Of a DNA stretch of 64,000 nucleotides, positions 1 through 8,683 are shown one piece after another. This DNA comes from Paenibacillus lentus (GTDB lineage Bacteria > Bacillota > Bacilli > Paenibacillales > Paenibacillaceae). Below the pieces are notes generated by a model. That model was not told the DNA's origin. It saw nothing but the letters and a program-made list of their open reading frames with translations, and made no database searches. The position numbers and the translations under genes were made by a program. Within the stretch, counting starts at the first letter, position 1, and each line of letters opens with the position of its first letter. The DNA is taken from assembly GCF_003931855.1 (NCBI RefSeq), contig NZ_CP034248.1:1860001-1924000 (forward strand). The letters run 5' to 3'.

Positions 1-1
1 G

Positions 2-292
2 AACGACACTTGCACGGTGTATTTACGGGGAGAGCTGGATTTGTCTGTAGCTCCAGACTTCCGCCAGGTTATGGAACCTCTCGTTGGAGATGAGGCACTG
101 CATCTCATTATCAACATGAAGGACTTGAAATATATCGATAGTACGGGCATCGGAATTCTGTTGTCTATTCTAAAAGCAAGACATGGCATGAAGGCCGAAT
201 TTCTGGTAAAAGAAGTGCCAGACCAAATTCAGAAGCTGTTTGACATGACCGGGATTGCCAAGTTTTTTGCCGCACAAGAGAATTCCCAATAG
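2..292 (+). CDS. rsbV: Anti-sigma factor antagonist RsbV (5' partial)
   Basis: STAS-domain anti-anti-sigma factor. In the SigB partner switch, unphosphorylated RsbV binds RsbW and so frees SigB. The reading frame is open from base 2 and the true start lies upstream of the window, so about 10-15 residues are missing. The segment YIDSTGIGIL near residue 46 holds the conserved serine that RsbW phosphorylates in known RsbV proteins. It ends 18 bases before rsbW in the classic rsbV-rsbW-sigB order. An SpoIIAA-type paralogue is the alternative, but the SigB-like third gene favours RsbV. Confidence 0.9.
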   Translation, partial: NDTCTVYLRGELDLSVAPDFRQVMEPLVGDEALHLIINMKDLKYIDSTGIGILLSILKARHGMKAEFLVKEVPDQIQKLFDMTGIAKFFAAQENSQ

Positions 293-310
293 GAAAGGAT
301 CGAAGTAAGA

Positions 311-763
311 ATGAAAGACGAAGTTCAGAGAGTGGTTATAAGTTTGCCAGCGACTGCGGAGTATGTGGATATCGTCAGATTGAATCTTTACGGTGTAGCC
401 TCTAAAATCGGATTCTCTTATGAAGAAATTGAGGATATGAAGGTAGCGGTGTCGGAAGCCTGTAACAACTGTGTGCTGTATGCATACAAGCACAAGCCGG
501 GGATAATGGAAGTTACTTTTGAAGTGCAAGAGGATGCATTATCCATTACGGTGAAAGATGAAGGGGAGAGCTTTGATTCTTGGCGGAAGACGGCAGATCG
601 GGCATCTTTACATGACAAGGATTTGAGCGAAGCTCAAATTGGCGGACTCGGCTTTTATCTAATGGAGGCGCTCATGGATGAGGTAAGCGTAGAGAGCGTT
701 GCCGGACAAGGAACTAAGGTTGTTCTGACTCGCCGGCTCGTTAAGAGCGAGGAGAAAGTATGA
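311..763 (+). CDS. rsbW: Serine-protein kinase / anti-sigma-B factor RsbW
   Basis: A 150-residue GHKL-fold kinase that holds SigB inactive and phosphorylates RsbV. The N-box is seen as EACNNCVLYAY (about residues 49-59), followed by the ATP-lid aspartate region DEGESFD and the glycine box GGLGFYLMEALMDEV (about residues 111-125). Length matches the family (about 150-160). The stop overlaps the sigB start by four bases (ATGA), which implies translational coupling. Cytosolic; ATP-dependent by family knowledge. Confidence 0.93.
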   Translation: MKDEVQRVVISLPATAEYVDIVRLNLYGVASKIGFSYEEIEDMKVAVSEACNNCVLYAYKHKPGIMEVTFEVQEDALSITVKDEGESFDSWRKTADRASLHDKDLSEAQIGGLGFYLMEALMDEVSVESVAGQGTKVVLTRRLVKSEEKV

Positions 764-1533
764 GCGACAAATTGACTCCCCCCGAGTCTTTGAATGAATC
801 AACCAGCCTGATCTGGCAATATCAGCAAACGAAGGACAACGAAATTGCTACTGCTCTCATTCAGAAATATGAGCCGATGGTCAAGGTGGCTGCAGGTAAA
901 ATCGCCCGCAATCGACCTGATTTATACGAGGACTTGTATCAGGTAGGCCAAATGGCGCTGATCCGGTTGCTGCAGCAATACGATATCGAGCTGGGTATAC
1001 CATTTGAGCCATATGCTATGAAGAGCATGATCGGGCATATGAAGAACTTTCTGCGGGACAAGTCCTGGTATATCCAGGTGCCGCGCCGCATTAAGGAGAA
1101 GGGAGCACTTGTCCAGCAGGCTATTGATGAATTGACAGTGAGATTGGAACGTTCCCCCGATGTGAAGGAGATCGCCGAATACTTGGATCTTTCGGTGGAG
1201 GAAACGGTCGAAGTGCTTGCGGGTCGAGAATGTTATCACTATGTATCTCTCGATTCTCCGCTGTCTCAAGATGAAACCGCGGCAACGCTTGGTGAATTAA
1301 TTAGTTCTGAAGCTAATGATTATGATACTGTGGAGAAGCGAATGGATTTACAGCAAGCGCTTAGCCAGTTAAAGGAACAGGAGCAGCAGGTTCTATTGCT
1401 GGCCTTTCAAGAGGGGCAATCTCAGCGTGCCATCGCTCAGCAGCTGGGGGTATCGCAAATGAGTGTTTCCCGGATACAAAAACGAGCGACCGAAAAGCTG
1501 AAGCAGATTATGGCAAACTCTAATTTATATTAA
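760..1533 (+). CDS. sigB: RNA polymerase sigma factor SigB
   Basis: A 257-residue group 3 sigma-70 factor directing the general stress regulon. Region 2 lies at about residues 35-100 (YEDLYQVGQMALIRL, then a DKSW-type segment), region 3 follows (VPRRIKEKG) and a region 4 helix-turn-helix ends it (QRAIAQQLGVSQMSVSRIQ). It is the last gene of rsbV-rsbW-sigB and is followed by a hairpin terminator. Unlike B. subtilis there is no rsbX right after it. SigF is the alternative, since SigB and SigF share this architecture, but pairing with a CorA gene rather than spoVA genes favours SigB. Confidence 0.85.
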   Translation: MSDKLTPPESLNESTSLIWQYQQTKDNEIATALIQKYEPMVKVAAGKIARNRPDLYEDLYQVGQMALIRLLQQYDIELGIPFEPYAMKSMIGHMKNFLRDKSWYIQVPRRIKEKGALVQQAIDELTVRLERSPDVKEIAEYLDLSVEETVEVLAGRECYHYVSLDSPLSQDETAATLGELISSEANDYDTVEKRMDLQQALSQLKEQEQQVLLLAFQEGQSQRAIAQQLGVSQMSVSRIQKRATEKLKQIMANSNLY

Positions 1534-1565
1534 GCGGTTGCTCACCGCTCTCAATGAATTGCACG

Positions 1566-1606
1566 AAAAAGGCGCGCTTTCTTCTCTAAGGAACAGCGTG
1601 CCTTTT
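1566..1606 (+). terminator. Rho-independent terminator after sigB
   Basis: An 11-bp GC-rich stem (AAAGGCGCGCT against AGCGTGCCTTT, one G-U pair) is followed by T residues. It sits between the sigB stop and the next gene. Confidence 0.75.
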
Positions 1607-1626
1607 CAATGAGAGGAGGACGAAAC

Positions 1627-2604
1627 TTGAACTACGGGAAACAAGGGGAACGCATTATCTCCTTCGATCAGGGATGGAGATGGTATGATCTTGAAGCCGA
1701 AGGTTTGGAGGATTCCATCTTCCATAAGCTTCGTCAGGATGTCCCGGACACCGAGGAATGGTTGGATATTATTCCTTCCGTGGATACGAATTATTTATCG
1801 GTACGTTTTCCCGACGGAAGAAATCCAATAATATTTGGTTCGCTCGTCTATTCGGTAGAGGAGGAGATGCAGAAAATCAAAGATTGCGTGCAGATTCACT
1901 TTTTTGTGAATCAAGATCGTTTTATTACGCTTAACCTGGATGGTCACACCCGGCAAAGGATGCATATGCATGAGAAAATGAAGATGCTGCACGATTGTAA
2001 GCTGCCGATCGAAGGAATGTTCGTACTCATTCGCACGATTTTACATTATATTCATGTCGGCATGGATCGGTTTGAGAACAATCTGCGTAAAGTTGAGGAA
2101 ATGATGAAAAAGCACAACAAGAAGCATCTAATGGATCAAATTTTAACTTCGCGTTTTGAACTGCTTTACTGGTCGAATTTATTCATTCCTTTTCAAGAAA
2201 TAGTAACGGCCGCACAAGAAGCTTACTTGGAGAAAGAGTTAGAGAATAGCGTTTATTTTAGACGGTTGGTATTCCGTACAGAGCGAATGAATGTATTGTT
2301 CAGGCATTATGAGAAGGAGATTGATACGCTAATTTCGATTGACGAGGCAATTTCTGCTTTTCGCGGCAATGATATTATGAAGACGCTGACCATCATGACG
2401 GCGATCTTTACTCCGGCAACGGTGATCGGGGCCATATGGGGCATGAATTTTGACTTTCTGCCTTGGGTAAAGACGGGAATTACCGGATTCTTGATCATTA
2501 GTGCAATTACGATTATCAGTACATTGGCCTTCTATCTATGGATGAATATGAAGGGCTGGACGGGAGATTTGCTGCAGGTAGACAAGAAGGATTCGCATTT
2601 GTAG
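1627..2604 (+). CDS. CorA family magnesium/divalent cation channel
   Basis: CorA-type inner-membrane channel for Mg2+ or Co2+. The signature GMN motif is present in AIWGMNFDFLPW near the C-terminus, at the end of the first of two transmembrane helices (about residues 260-280 and 290-310). The long acidic N-terminal part forms the cytoplasmic funnel in known structures. The TTG at 1627 is taken as start because the ATG at 1609 lies inside the ribosome binding site (GAGGAGG at 1612-1618). Length of about 325 residues is normal. It stands alone between two terminators. Confidence 0.9.
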   Translation: MNYGKQGERIISFDQGWRWYDLEAEGLEDSIFHKLRQDVPDTEEWLDIIPSVDTNYLSVRFPDGRNPIIFGSLVYSVEEEMQKIKDCVQIHFFVNQDRFITLNLDGHTRQRMHMHEKMKMLHDCKLPIEGMFVLIRTILHYIHVGMDRFENNLRKVEEMMKKHNKKHLMDQILTSRFELLYWSNLFIPFQEIVTAAQEAYLEKELENSVYFRRLVFRTERMNVLFRHYEKEIDTLISIDEAISAFRGNDIMKTLTIMTAIFTPATVIGAIWGMNFDFLPWVKTGITGFLIISAITIISTLAFYLWMNMKGWTGDLLQVDKKDSHL

Positions 2605-2619
2605 AGGGATCAAATGTGA

Positions 2620-2660
2620 AAGAACCTGGCGCTAGAGAAGGCAGCAGGTTCTTGATTTTC
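2620..2660 (+). terminator. Terminator after corA-like gene
   Basis: AAGAACCTG pairs with CAGGTTCTT and is followed by a T-rich tail. It may also serve the convergent minus-strand gene that ends at 2688. Confidence 0.65.
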
Positions 2661-2687
2661 CAGTGTTAAGCATCGTAATGGTACCAG

Positions 2688-2912
2688 TTATTGTTCCGGA
2701 TCGGGCTTAAGCCCGCGAGCCTCATCCTCGCTATTGGTGGACATTTCATCCATATCCTCACTGAGCTGCTTTAAATCTTCCATATCGTTGACCATGGAGC
2801 CATTCTCGGCATCTTGAATGCTTTTATGCTCAGGATACTCGCCTTCACGCGCTTCCCTGATTTGTTTGTTTACATATTCTTCTTGTTCCTCTTCCGCATT
2901 GAATTGGACCAT
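2688..2912 (-). CDS. Small acidic hypothetical protein
   Basis: A 74-residue protein very rich in Glu, Asp, Met and Ser, with no membrane segment, no cysteine and no recognisable domain. It looks intrinsically disordered. The ATG at 2912 (MVQFNAEEEQ) is preferred because an AGAGGAG ribosome binding site sits about nine bases upstream, while the ATG at 2921 overlaps that site. It lies in a run of three small minus-strand genes (with DUF5665 and YtxH genes) whose families are linked to stress or stationary phase, so a stress role is possible but is only inference. Confidence 0.65.
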   Translation of the reverse strand: MVQFNAEEEQEEYVNKQIREAREGEYPEHKSIQDAENGSMVNDMEDLKQLSEDMDEMSTNSEDEARGLKPDPEQ

Positions 2913-2965
2913 TTCTATCATCTCCTCTGAAGTATAGGGTGTTATCCCTTATACAGAGTGTGCCG

Positions 2966-3286
2966 TTATGGCTTGGATTTAATGTAATCCTGCAATTCTT
3001 TAATATAATCACCGATCATCGGGAGATCTACGAACAGACTCAGAAACCAGCCGAGCAGACCGAGTACGACAAAGGTGCCGACGCTCAGGCCGAGACCGCG
3101 TGACAGACCGGCCATAAAATTGGTAAGTATCCGTTTCTTGGGGCTAGTATAGTTCTCTAAGATGTCTTTAAACTCTGCTCTATTTAGCAAATCCGCGATA
3201 TAGTCCAATCTCCCATTCAAACGCTTTACTTCGTGGCGTAATTCAAAGGGATGCTCCTGCGGGTCCATCGGTTGAGTGCGCGCCAT
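2966..3286 (-). CDS. DUF5665 domain protein
   Basis: A 106-residue protein of the DUF5665 type. A charged N-terminal part (ELRHEVKRLNGRLDYIADLLNRAE pattern, amphipathic helix) is followed by a glycine-rich single membrane span (about residues 60-88, LGLSVGTFVVLGLLGWF) and a short charged tail. The start has a good AAGGAGG site 11 bases upstream. Function is unknown. The neighbour YtxH has a similar plan of one membrane anchor plus helical region, so both may be small envelope proteins. Confidence 0.8.
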   Translation of the reverse strand: MARTQPMDPQEHPFELRHEVKRLNGRLDYIADLLNRAEFKDILENYTSPKKRILTNFMAGLSRGLGLSVGTFVVLGLLGWFLSLFVDLPMIGDYIKELQDYIKSKP

Positions 3287-3343
3287 ACGGTACGGTACCT
3301 CCTTGGAAGTGGTATAGGCTAGCTCATACGATTGAAAAGATAA

Positions 3344-3369
3344 GTAGCCAGCTCTTTAGAGCTGGCTAC
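3344..3369 (-). terminator. Terminator of the ytxH-like gene
   Basis: A perfect 11-bp stem (GTAGCCAGCTC against GAGCTGGCTAC) with a four-base loop lies just past the minus-strand ytxH stop. It is followed on that strand by a T-rich stretch. Confidence 0.8.
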
Positions 3370-3385
3370 GCAGGGAACAGCCCCA

Positions 3386-3751
3386 TTATTGCTTCGCTTC
3401 AGTAATTACCTCATCCGAGGCGTTCTTTACATCTTCGGCTATATCGGCGGATGCTTCTTTGGCACTGTTCAAAATAGTTGACGCGCCTGCACTTACCGTC
3501 TTAGCCAAATCCGTCGTTTTTTCAGTCACATTTTTAGCAAGATCGGTCGCTTTCTCGCCTACGACAGTAGCGACTTCTTTTGATTTATCTGTCGCAGTGC
3601 TCAGTTTTTCGGATAGATCGCTGCGAAGCTCACGTCCGGGTTTTGGTGCGTATAGAAGAGCGGCGGCCGCCCCGAGCAATGCGCCGATCACGAGTCCTTT
3701 AGTAAAAGTAGAACCGCTTTGAACCGGATGATCCATTTCTTCTTTATTCAT
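3386..3751 (-). CDS. YtxH domain-containing protein
   Basis: A 121-residue YtxH-family protein. A short hydrophobic segment rich in glycine and alanine (GLVIGALLGAAAALLYAPKP, about residues 19-38) carries the family's typical LLYAPKPGRELR junction. It is followed by a long alanine, lysine and threonine repeat region predicted to be helical, resembling LEA-type stress proteins. An AAGGAG site precedes the ATG. YtxH proteins belong to the SigB general stress regulon in B. subtilis. The nearby sigB gene fits this, but no SigB promoter was confirmed here. Confidence 0.88.
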   Translation of the reverse strand: MNKEEMDHPVQSGSTFTKGLVIGALLGAAAALLYAPKPGRELRSDLSEKLSTATDKSKEVATVVGEKATDLAKNVTEKTTDLAKTVSAGASTILNSAKEASADIAEDVKNASDEVITEAKQ

Positions 3752-3958
3752 GTTCTATCGCTCCTTATATGTCATTTGTAGTGATTGACAGAAGTTGTCC
3801 TGCTTACTTCCTATATAAACGTCTGAGGAAGTGCTGAAACAAAAGATCCAGGCGCTAGTGCTTTCGAAGACCGCGCTGGACCCAGCGATTTGGTACCTGT
3901 CAAGCTGCTGTACTATACTGTAATGGCACGGTCTTTAGGAAAGGGGACATTAAGAGCG

Positions 3959-4972
3959 ATGGACAGCTTTAGAGATACAATATTGGTTGAAGAATATCGT
4001 GGGGACATACTGGAGTGCAGTCATCGCGGATTTATTTGCGTGGTTGATGAAAAGGGACGCATTTTTAAGTATGCTGGCGCCCCCTATACCCAGGTGTTTA
4101 CCCGTTCTGCTGCAAAGCCTCTTCAGGCGATTCCAGCAATTCGGGCAGGTATTCAGGAAGCTTATCAGCTTACCGATGCTGAGATCGCCGTAATGACTGC
4201 TTCGCATCGCGCCGAGGACGTTCATATGGATGTGCTGAAGTCCCTGATCTCCAAAATCGGCGTGGAAGAAGAGGGGCTTGTATGTGCTCCAAGCTTGCCT
4301 CTGGATCGTAAGTCCAGGGAAGCTCTTCTTCGATCAGGAGGAGATCGAAGAAGATTATATCATAACTGTTCTGGTAAGCACTTAGGTGTGCTCGCATATT
4401 GCAAAATGATGGGCTTCGATTTGAAGAGCTACCATGCTCCGACCCATCCTGTTCAGCAGGAAATTGTCGACACTATAGCTTCTCTTGCCGAAATGGCGGT
4501 GGAAGACATTGGCCGTGGCACGGATGGCTGCGGCTTTCCAGTATTTGCACTGCCCTTATCGGCATTAGCAACAGCTTATTTGAAGCTGGTTTGTCCTGAT
4601 CTGATCAAGGATACCCGGACGGCTGAAGCCGTACGACAAATCACTCGGGCGATGAATGCACGTCCAGAGCTGGTCGGAGGGAGTGGACGCATTGACTCTG
4701 TCTTAATGGAAGATGACAACATCATTGCCAAAGGTGGCTTTAAAGGCGTGTATTGCTTCAGTTTGAAAAGGGAGCGCCTTGGGATCGCTTTTAAAGTATC
4801 GGATGGTTCGGAAGAAGAATGGGGCAGGATCGTTCTGGAAATACTGCACCAGCTCAACTATGCCAACGAAGAGCTTCTACTCAAACTGCAGGAGCAATTT
4901 CCTTCCCGTATCCTGAATGACGAGGGCAGCTCTGTAGGGCACATGGAGACGGTATTTACGCTTATAAATTAG
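3959..4972 (+). CDS. L-asparaginase II family protein
   Basis: A 337-residue protein of the Asparaginase_II family (the thermolabile, rhizobial-type enzyme, unrelated to AnsA and AnsB). It is predicted to hydrolyse asparagine to aspartate and ammonia in the cytosol. Conserved segments visible are SAAKPLQAIP, MTASHRAEDVH, NCSGKHLGVLAYC, GTDGCGFPVFALPL and the C-terminal KGGFKGVYCFSL. Longer in-frame starts exist (TTG 3890, ATG 3923), but ATG 3959 is preferred because AAGGGGA lies about ten bases upstream and the protein then begins at the usual place. Confidence 0.87.
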   Translation: MDSFRDTILVEEYRGDILECSHRGFICVVDEKGRIFKYAGAPYTQVFTRSAAKPLQAIPAIRAGIQEAYQLTDAEIAVMTASHRAEDVHMDVLKSLISKIGVEEEGLVCAPSLPLDRKSREALLRSGGDRRRLYHNCSGKHLGVLAYCKMMGFDLKSYHAPTHPVQQEIVDTIASLAEMAVEDIGRGTDGCGFPVFALPLSALATAYLKLVCPDLIKDTRTAEAVRQITRAMNARPELVGGSGRIDSVLMEDDNIIAKGGFKGVYCFSLKRERLGIAFKVSDGSEEEWGRIVLEILHQLNYANEELLLKLQEQFPSRILNDEGSSVGHMETVFTLIN

Positions 4973-5108
4973 TTATCTGCTCTCAGCTCGCACTTTCTGG
5001 AGATGTACTTTGATTAATGTTTTCACGTTACGGGTAAGAAATATCAAAACCACCCATCAAAACAATGAATCCAAGTATTGATCTTGATAGAGAGCGAGGA
5101 GGATAACG

Positions 5109-5828
5109 ATGATCAAAGTGGTCACCGCTGAGGAGCGCCATACTTCGGACAAAGGTGCCGTTCATAGTGAATTCAGCTTCTCCTTTTCCGATTATGATGA
5201 TCCGAGCAATGCTCATTTCGGTTGTTTGCTAGCATTGAATGATAACGTGGTTCAGCCTGGCCAAGGTTTGGCTTCTCATCCGCACCACGATCTTGAGATC
5301 GTCACATATGTAGTATCTGGCACGCTGCGTCATGAGGATGATCTCGGAAATAAGCGAGATTTGGCGGCTGGGAGTGTACAGGTGATAAGTGCCGGCGAGG
5401 GTATTCGTCATTCCGAGAGTAATCCTTCAGATACAGAGCCTGTGCGTTTTATCCAAATGTGGTTCCTGCCTGCGCAGAGGAACTTGAAACCGGATTGGTC
5501 TAGCGGATGGTTCCCATGGCAAGACCGGAGAGGGTGCCTGAAGCCTCTTGTGGCACCGCTGCCTCTGAAGGGAGGTCTGCGCATCAATCAGGATGTGCAG
5601 CTATATATTCCAACATTGGATACCGCGGAAGAATTGACAGTTCCTTCAGGCGATGGGCGTCGAAAGCATCTATTCATGCTGTCGGGCCATATCGATTTAC
5701 ACTGCGGACAACAGAAATTTGCGCTCCGGCCAGGCGATGCAGCGAGAATACGGAATGCCGAGGAACTGACCGTTCGCGGTACGGGCAGCGATGGTGCCGC
5801 AGAGTTTATACTGATCGATTTGCCTTAG
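5109..5828 (+). CDS. Pirin family protein (YhhW-like bicupin)
   Basis: A 239-residue pirin with two cupin domains. The first carries the metal ligands as SHPHHDLEIVTYV (about residues 56-68) and GIRHSESN (about residues 101-108), the H-x-H...H-x-E pattern of YhhW and human pirin. The second cupin (about residues 150-239) is metal-free, as in the family. Some members act as quercetin 2,3-dioxygenases; the true substrate here is unknown. A GAGCGAGGAGG site precedes the ATG. The gene is monocistronic and ends in a strong hairpin. Confidence 0.9.
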   Translation: MIKVVTAEERHTSDKGAVHSEFSFSFSDYDDPSNAHFGCLLALNDNVVQPGQGLASHPHHDLEIVTYVVSGTLRHEDDLGNKRDLAAGSVQVISAGEGIRHSESNPSDTEPVRFIQMWFLPAQRNLKPDWSSGWFPWQDRRGCLKPLVAPLPLKGGLRINQDVQLYIPTLDTAEELTVPSGDGRRKHLFMLSGHIDLHCGQQKFALRPGDAARIRNAEELTVRGTGSDGAAEFILIDLP

Positions 5829-5846
5829 CCTAAATAAGAAATGAAA

Positions 5847-5905
5847 AGAGTCCAATTTCCTGCTTCCTGATTTAACTGGAGCGGGAATTGGACTCTGATT
5901 TTATT
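5847..5905. terminator. Bidirectional terminator between pirin and DUF1128 genes
   Basis: A 13-14 bp stem (AGAGTCCAATTTCC against GGAATTGGACTCT) is flanked by A residues on the left and T residues on the right. It separates two convergent genes. Confidence 0.8.
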
Positions 5906-5932
5906 CTGATCTAGTGTTGACCTGTGCCGAGA

Positions 5933-6160
5933 CTAATTACCTCTTAGTTGGCCGAGTTCTTTGGCAAGTGCCTCCACTTCCGAAATGCTCAGGCGTTCCT
6001 TGCTCATAACGATTTCATAAACCTCCAGAATGTCTTCATAACGATCCACATGAAATGCTGAAGCTGACATGGCAGCCCCGGTGGCCATCCTTAATTTCGT
6101 CTTTATTGCTTCGATCATATATTCCACATTTTCTTGAGTCTTTTGCGTTAAATCTACCAT
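5933..6160 (-). CDS. DUF1128 (UPF0435, YfkK-like) protein
   Basis: A 75-residue all-helical cytosolic protein of the UPF0435 family, found across Bacillales and of unknown function. Typical segments are a starting VDLTQKTQENVEYMIEAIK, a central FHVDRYEDILEVYEIV and a final LSISEVEALAKELGQLR. Length equals the family norm (about 75). The start has AGAGAGG about 11 bases upstream. Confidence 0.88.
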   Translation of the reverse strand: MVDLTQKTQENVEYMIEAIKTKLRMATGAAMSASAFHVDRYEDILEVYEIVMSKERLSISEVEALAKELGQLRGN

Positions 6161-6315
6161 GATCGTTCATCCTCTCTATAATATAATATGCTTATCCATA
6201 ATGCTCATCGTTCCCGCTTCATGTATTGTATCATGACAGTTGATCCGGTTCTATGTTTTGCGGTGTATGTCTGGTTAGGGTACAATCAGAATACGTTTAT
6301 ACAGGGGGGATGAAG

Positions 6316-6855
6316 ATGAAGTTAAAGGGTCAAGGGCTTCATAATGATTCTGCCTTTAGCCAGAGGAGACTGACAGGTAAGGAATTGCCTGTATTTATGC
6401 GTAACATTCGCCAGAAGCATCTATCAGATAATGTCACGTTTTTATGTATCGGGACAGATCGCTCCACAGGAGATTCGCTTGGCCCCATTGTTGGTACCCG
6501 GCTGGAGGAGCACGGGTTCCCTTCCGTTGTAGGTTCGCTTCAGCATCCCTGTGATGCTGACAATCTAGTTCATCGTATGAATGCTATTCCCAAGGATCAT
6601 GTCATTATTGCGATTGATGCCTGCCTGGGAGTTCCTGCTTCGGTAGGCTCCTATATCGTATCGGGGAAACCGCTGCTCCCTGCGCAGTCTGTGGGCGGTG
6701 GATTGCCGGAGGCAGGGCACTACAGCATCGCGGCCGTAGTGAACGTAAATGGCCCAAAGCCTTATTGGACACTTGGAATGACTTCACTGTACCAGGTCAT
6801 GCAAATGGCGGACGAAATCGTGCGTGCGGCGGTGGAAGGATTTCATAATTCATAA
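6316..6855 (+). CDS. yyaC: Spore protease YyaC (DUF1256)
   Basis: A 179-residue YyaC-type protein, related in fold to the germination protease GPR and expressed during sporulation in Bacillus. Key segments are CIGTDRSTGDSLGPIVG (nucleotide-phosphorylase-like core), NAIPKDHVIIAIDACLG and the later GLPEAGHYSIAAVVNV. The ATG at 6316 fits the AGGGGGG site seven bases away; ATG 6310 is too close, and the ORF continues upstream without another good site. Its proteolytic activity is a family prediction, not proven. Confidence 0.85.
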   Translation: MKLKGQGLHNDSAFSQRRLTGKELPVFMRNIRQKHLSDNVTFLCIGTDRSTGDSLGPIVGTRLEEHGFPSVVGSLQHPCDADNLVHRMNAIPKDHVIIAIDACLGVPASVGSYIVSGKPLLPAQSVGGGLPEAGHYSIAAVVNVNGPKPYWTLGMTSLYQVMQMADEIVRAAVEGFHNS

Positions 6856-6952
6856 TCTAGCCAGCATCATATAATTTGCAGCAACGTTTCAGAAGAGAGA
6901 AAATGGCTTAATTATATATATTCAATACATAGACAAGAAAGAAGGGTGAACG

Positions 6953-7753
6953 ATGGACAAGCTAACGATAAGCGGAACGACACTCGCATATGAGGATCAG
7001 GGTAAGGGAGACGTTGTAGTGCTTCTACATGGTTTTTGCGGTAATGCATCTTATTGGGAGCAAGTGATGCCGCTGCTGACTAAGCAATATCGTGTCATCG
7101 CTCCTGATCTACGCGGGCATGGATTGTCCGATGCGCCGCTCGGCGCCTATACGATAGAACAAATGGCTGATGATATAGCCGGCCTGATGAAGGAATTGTC
7201 AGTTGATAAGTATACCCTGCTGGGCCATTCGATGGGCGGATATGTCACATTATCCCTGGCTCAGCGATACGCGGGCAGTCTGAGTGGGTTTGGCCTGATC
7301 CATTCCACGGCCTATCCTGACAGTGAGGAAGCGAAGGAAAAAAGGCTTCAGGCCGTTTCGGTTATTAGCACTGAGGGGATTACCCGATTTGTCGACGGCC
7401 TGGTCCCTGGGTTGTTTGCCCCTGCAAATGCAACCTCGCATGAAGCGGCCCTGGATCGTGTTAAAGAAATTGGCTACAAGACTCCCCCGCAAGGAGCCTC
7501 TGGAGCTGCTTTGGCTATGCGTGAACGAATTGATCGCAGAGATGTCCTATCATCGACGACATTGCCCGTCCTACTCGTGGCAGGAGAGAATGACAGGCTC
7601 ATTCCGATTGATCGGACATTTACGACGGAAGGTAGTAATGTGACGAAGGCTGTTATTAAAGGAGCCGGACATATGAGCATGTACGAGGCCCCAGAACAGC
7701 TGGCAGTTGTCATTAACGATTTTCTACGTCAGATCCATAAAGAAAAGGAATAA
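6953..7753 (+). CDS. Alpha/beta hydrolase
   Basis: A 266-residue alpha/beta-hydrolase fold enzyme. The oxyanion segment is LLHGFCGN (about residue 25). The nucleophile elbow is GHSMGGY (serine near residue 95). The acid is in AGENDRLIP (about residue 211) and the histidine in GAGHMSMYE (about residue 242), so the triad is complete. The substrate cannot be read from sequence; esterase, lactonase and peroxidase-like members share this pattern. It ends in a hairpin terminator and has no operon partner. Confidence 0.9.
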   Translation: MDKLTISGTTLAYEDQGKGDVVVLLHGFCGNASYWEQVMPLLTKQYRVIAPDLRGHGLSDAPLGAYTIEQMADDIAGLMKELSVDKYTLLGHSMGGYVTLSLAQRYAGSLSGFGLIHSTAYPDSEEAKEKRLQAVSVISTEGITRFVDGLVPGLFAPANATSHEAALDRVKEIGYKTPPQGASGAALAMRERIDRRDVLSSTTLPVLLVAGENDRLIPIDRTFTTEGSNVTKAVIKGAGHMSMYEAPEQLAVVINDFLRQIHKEKE

Positions 7754-7797
7754 GATTTCAAACGGGTATCCAGATTGGTTGCCCTGGAATATAGAGT

Positions 7798-7833
7798 AGC
7801 CGGACATCTCCTGAGGGAGAGTCCGGTTATTTG
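7798..7833 (+). terminator. Terminator after alpha/beta hydrolase gene
   Basis: Outer stem GCCGGAC/GTCCGGT with inner stem TCTCC/GGGAGA around a TGA loop, followed by TTATTTG. The stem is strong and the T-tract weak. Confidence 0.6.
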
Positions 7834-7972
7834 TGTAAAGCTGGACAATATATTTACTGACGAAAATAAGCTCCAAGCAAAGGGAGCTGGAAATGAAGAT
7901 CGAAATCATATAAAATCGGTCTCTATACAAGTTAATTTACCGTAAGTGACTGATGGAAAGGGGGGCTATTGT

Positions 7973-8620
7973 ATGTTTCGAAAAGATTACCTCGTCCGAG
8001 CCATTGAGGGGATTACGGAAGCTCTGGGTACCATTTTTGGTTTGAAGCAGCAGAAGAAGCACCCCGAAGCTCTACAGGAGCTTGAAGATTTGTTCAAAAC
8101 GCAGTTTCGCTTAAATTCTTTGCTGCTTGGAACGCTGTCGCCTAAGGATATTACCGAGTTATTTCGCAGCGGCGGAATTATCGAGGCGGATAAATTACAA
8201 ACTTTGGCCCGGCTGTTGAGAGAGGAAGCGGACATTATCCTGGATAGCGGGGGTGTGAATGAGGGCAGAGTACGGCAGCAGAAAGCACTCCATTTATTTC
8301 TGGTAGCAAGACAGCATGGCGCGGATCTATCCTTATGGCAATTGGATGAGGAAATTTCCAGTCTGTTGGCTCAGCTCAAGGGCCATCCTCTTCATCCGGA
8401 TACAGAACGGCTGGTATTTAGCTTTGCTGAGGTGAAGGGCAGATATGCCCTGGCCGAAGATGCCTTGTATCGCTTGATGGATCAGCAAGTGATGGACGTG
8501 CAAGAGGGAATTGCCTTTTACGAGCGCTTGATAAACGTAGATTCGCGGGACTTGGAAGAGGGCGGTCTGTCTGCAGCCGAGGTGCTGGAAGGGCTTGTTG
8601 AACTGCGAAATCGCTTGTAA
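7973..8620 (+). CDS. DUF6483 family protein
   Basis: A 215-residue predicted cytosolic, largely helical protein of the DUF6483 type, common in Paenibacillus and relatives. It opens with FRKDYLVRAIEGITEALGTI, typical of the family. The central part looks like tandem helical hairpins, possibly TPR-like. No catalytic motif is seen. ATG 7973 is chosen because GAAAGGGGG lies just upstream; the ATG at 7946 has no site. Function is unknown. Confidence 0.75.
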   Translation: MFRKDYLVRAIEGITEALGTIFGLKQQKKHPEALQELEDLFKTQFRLNSLLLGTLSPKDITELFRSGGIIEADKLQTLARLLREEADIILDSGGVNEGRVRQQKALHLFLVARQHGADLSLWQLDEEISSLLAQLKGHPLHPDTERLVFSFAEVKGRYALAEDALYRLMDQQVMDVQEGIAFYERLINVDSRDLEEGGLSAAEVLEGLVELRNRL

Positions 8621-8683
8621 AATGACATAATTGCCGATGAGGTTGGAACAATTATTTGAAAAGCGAAAGAGAGTTGTCTAATT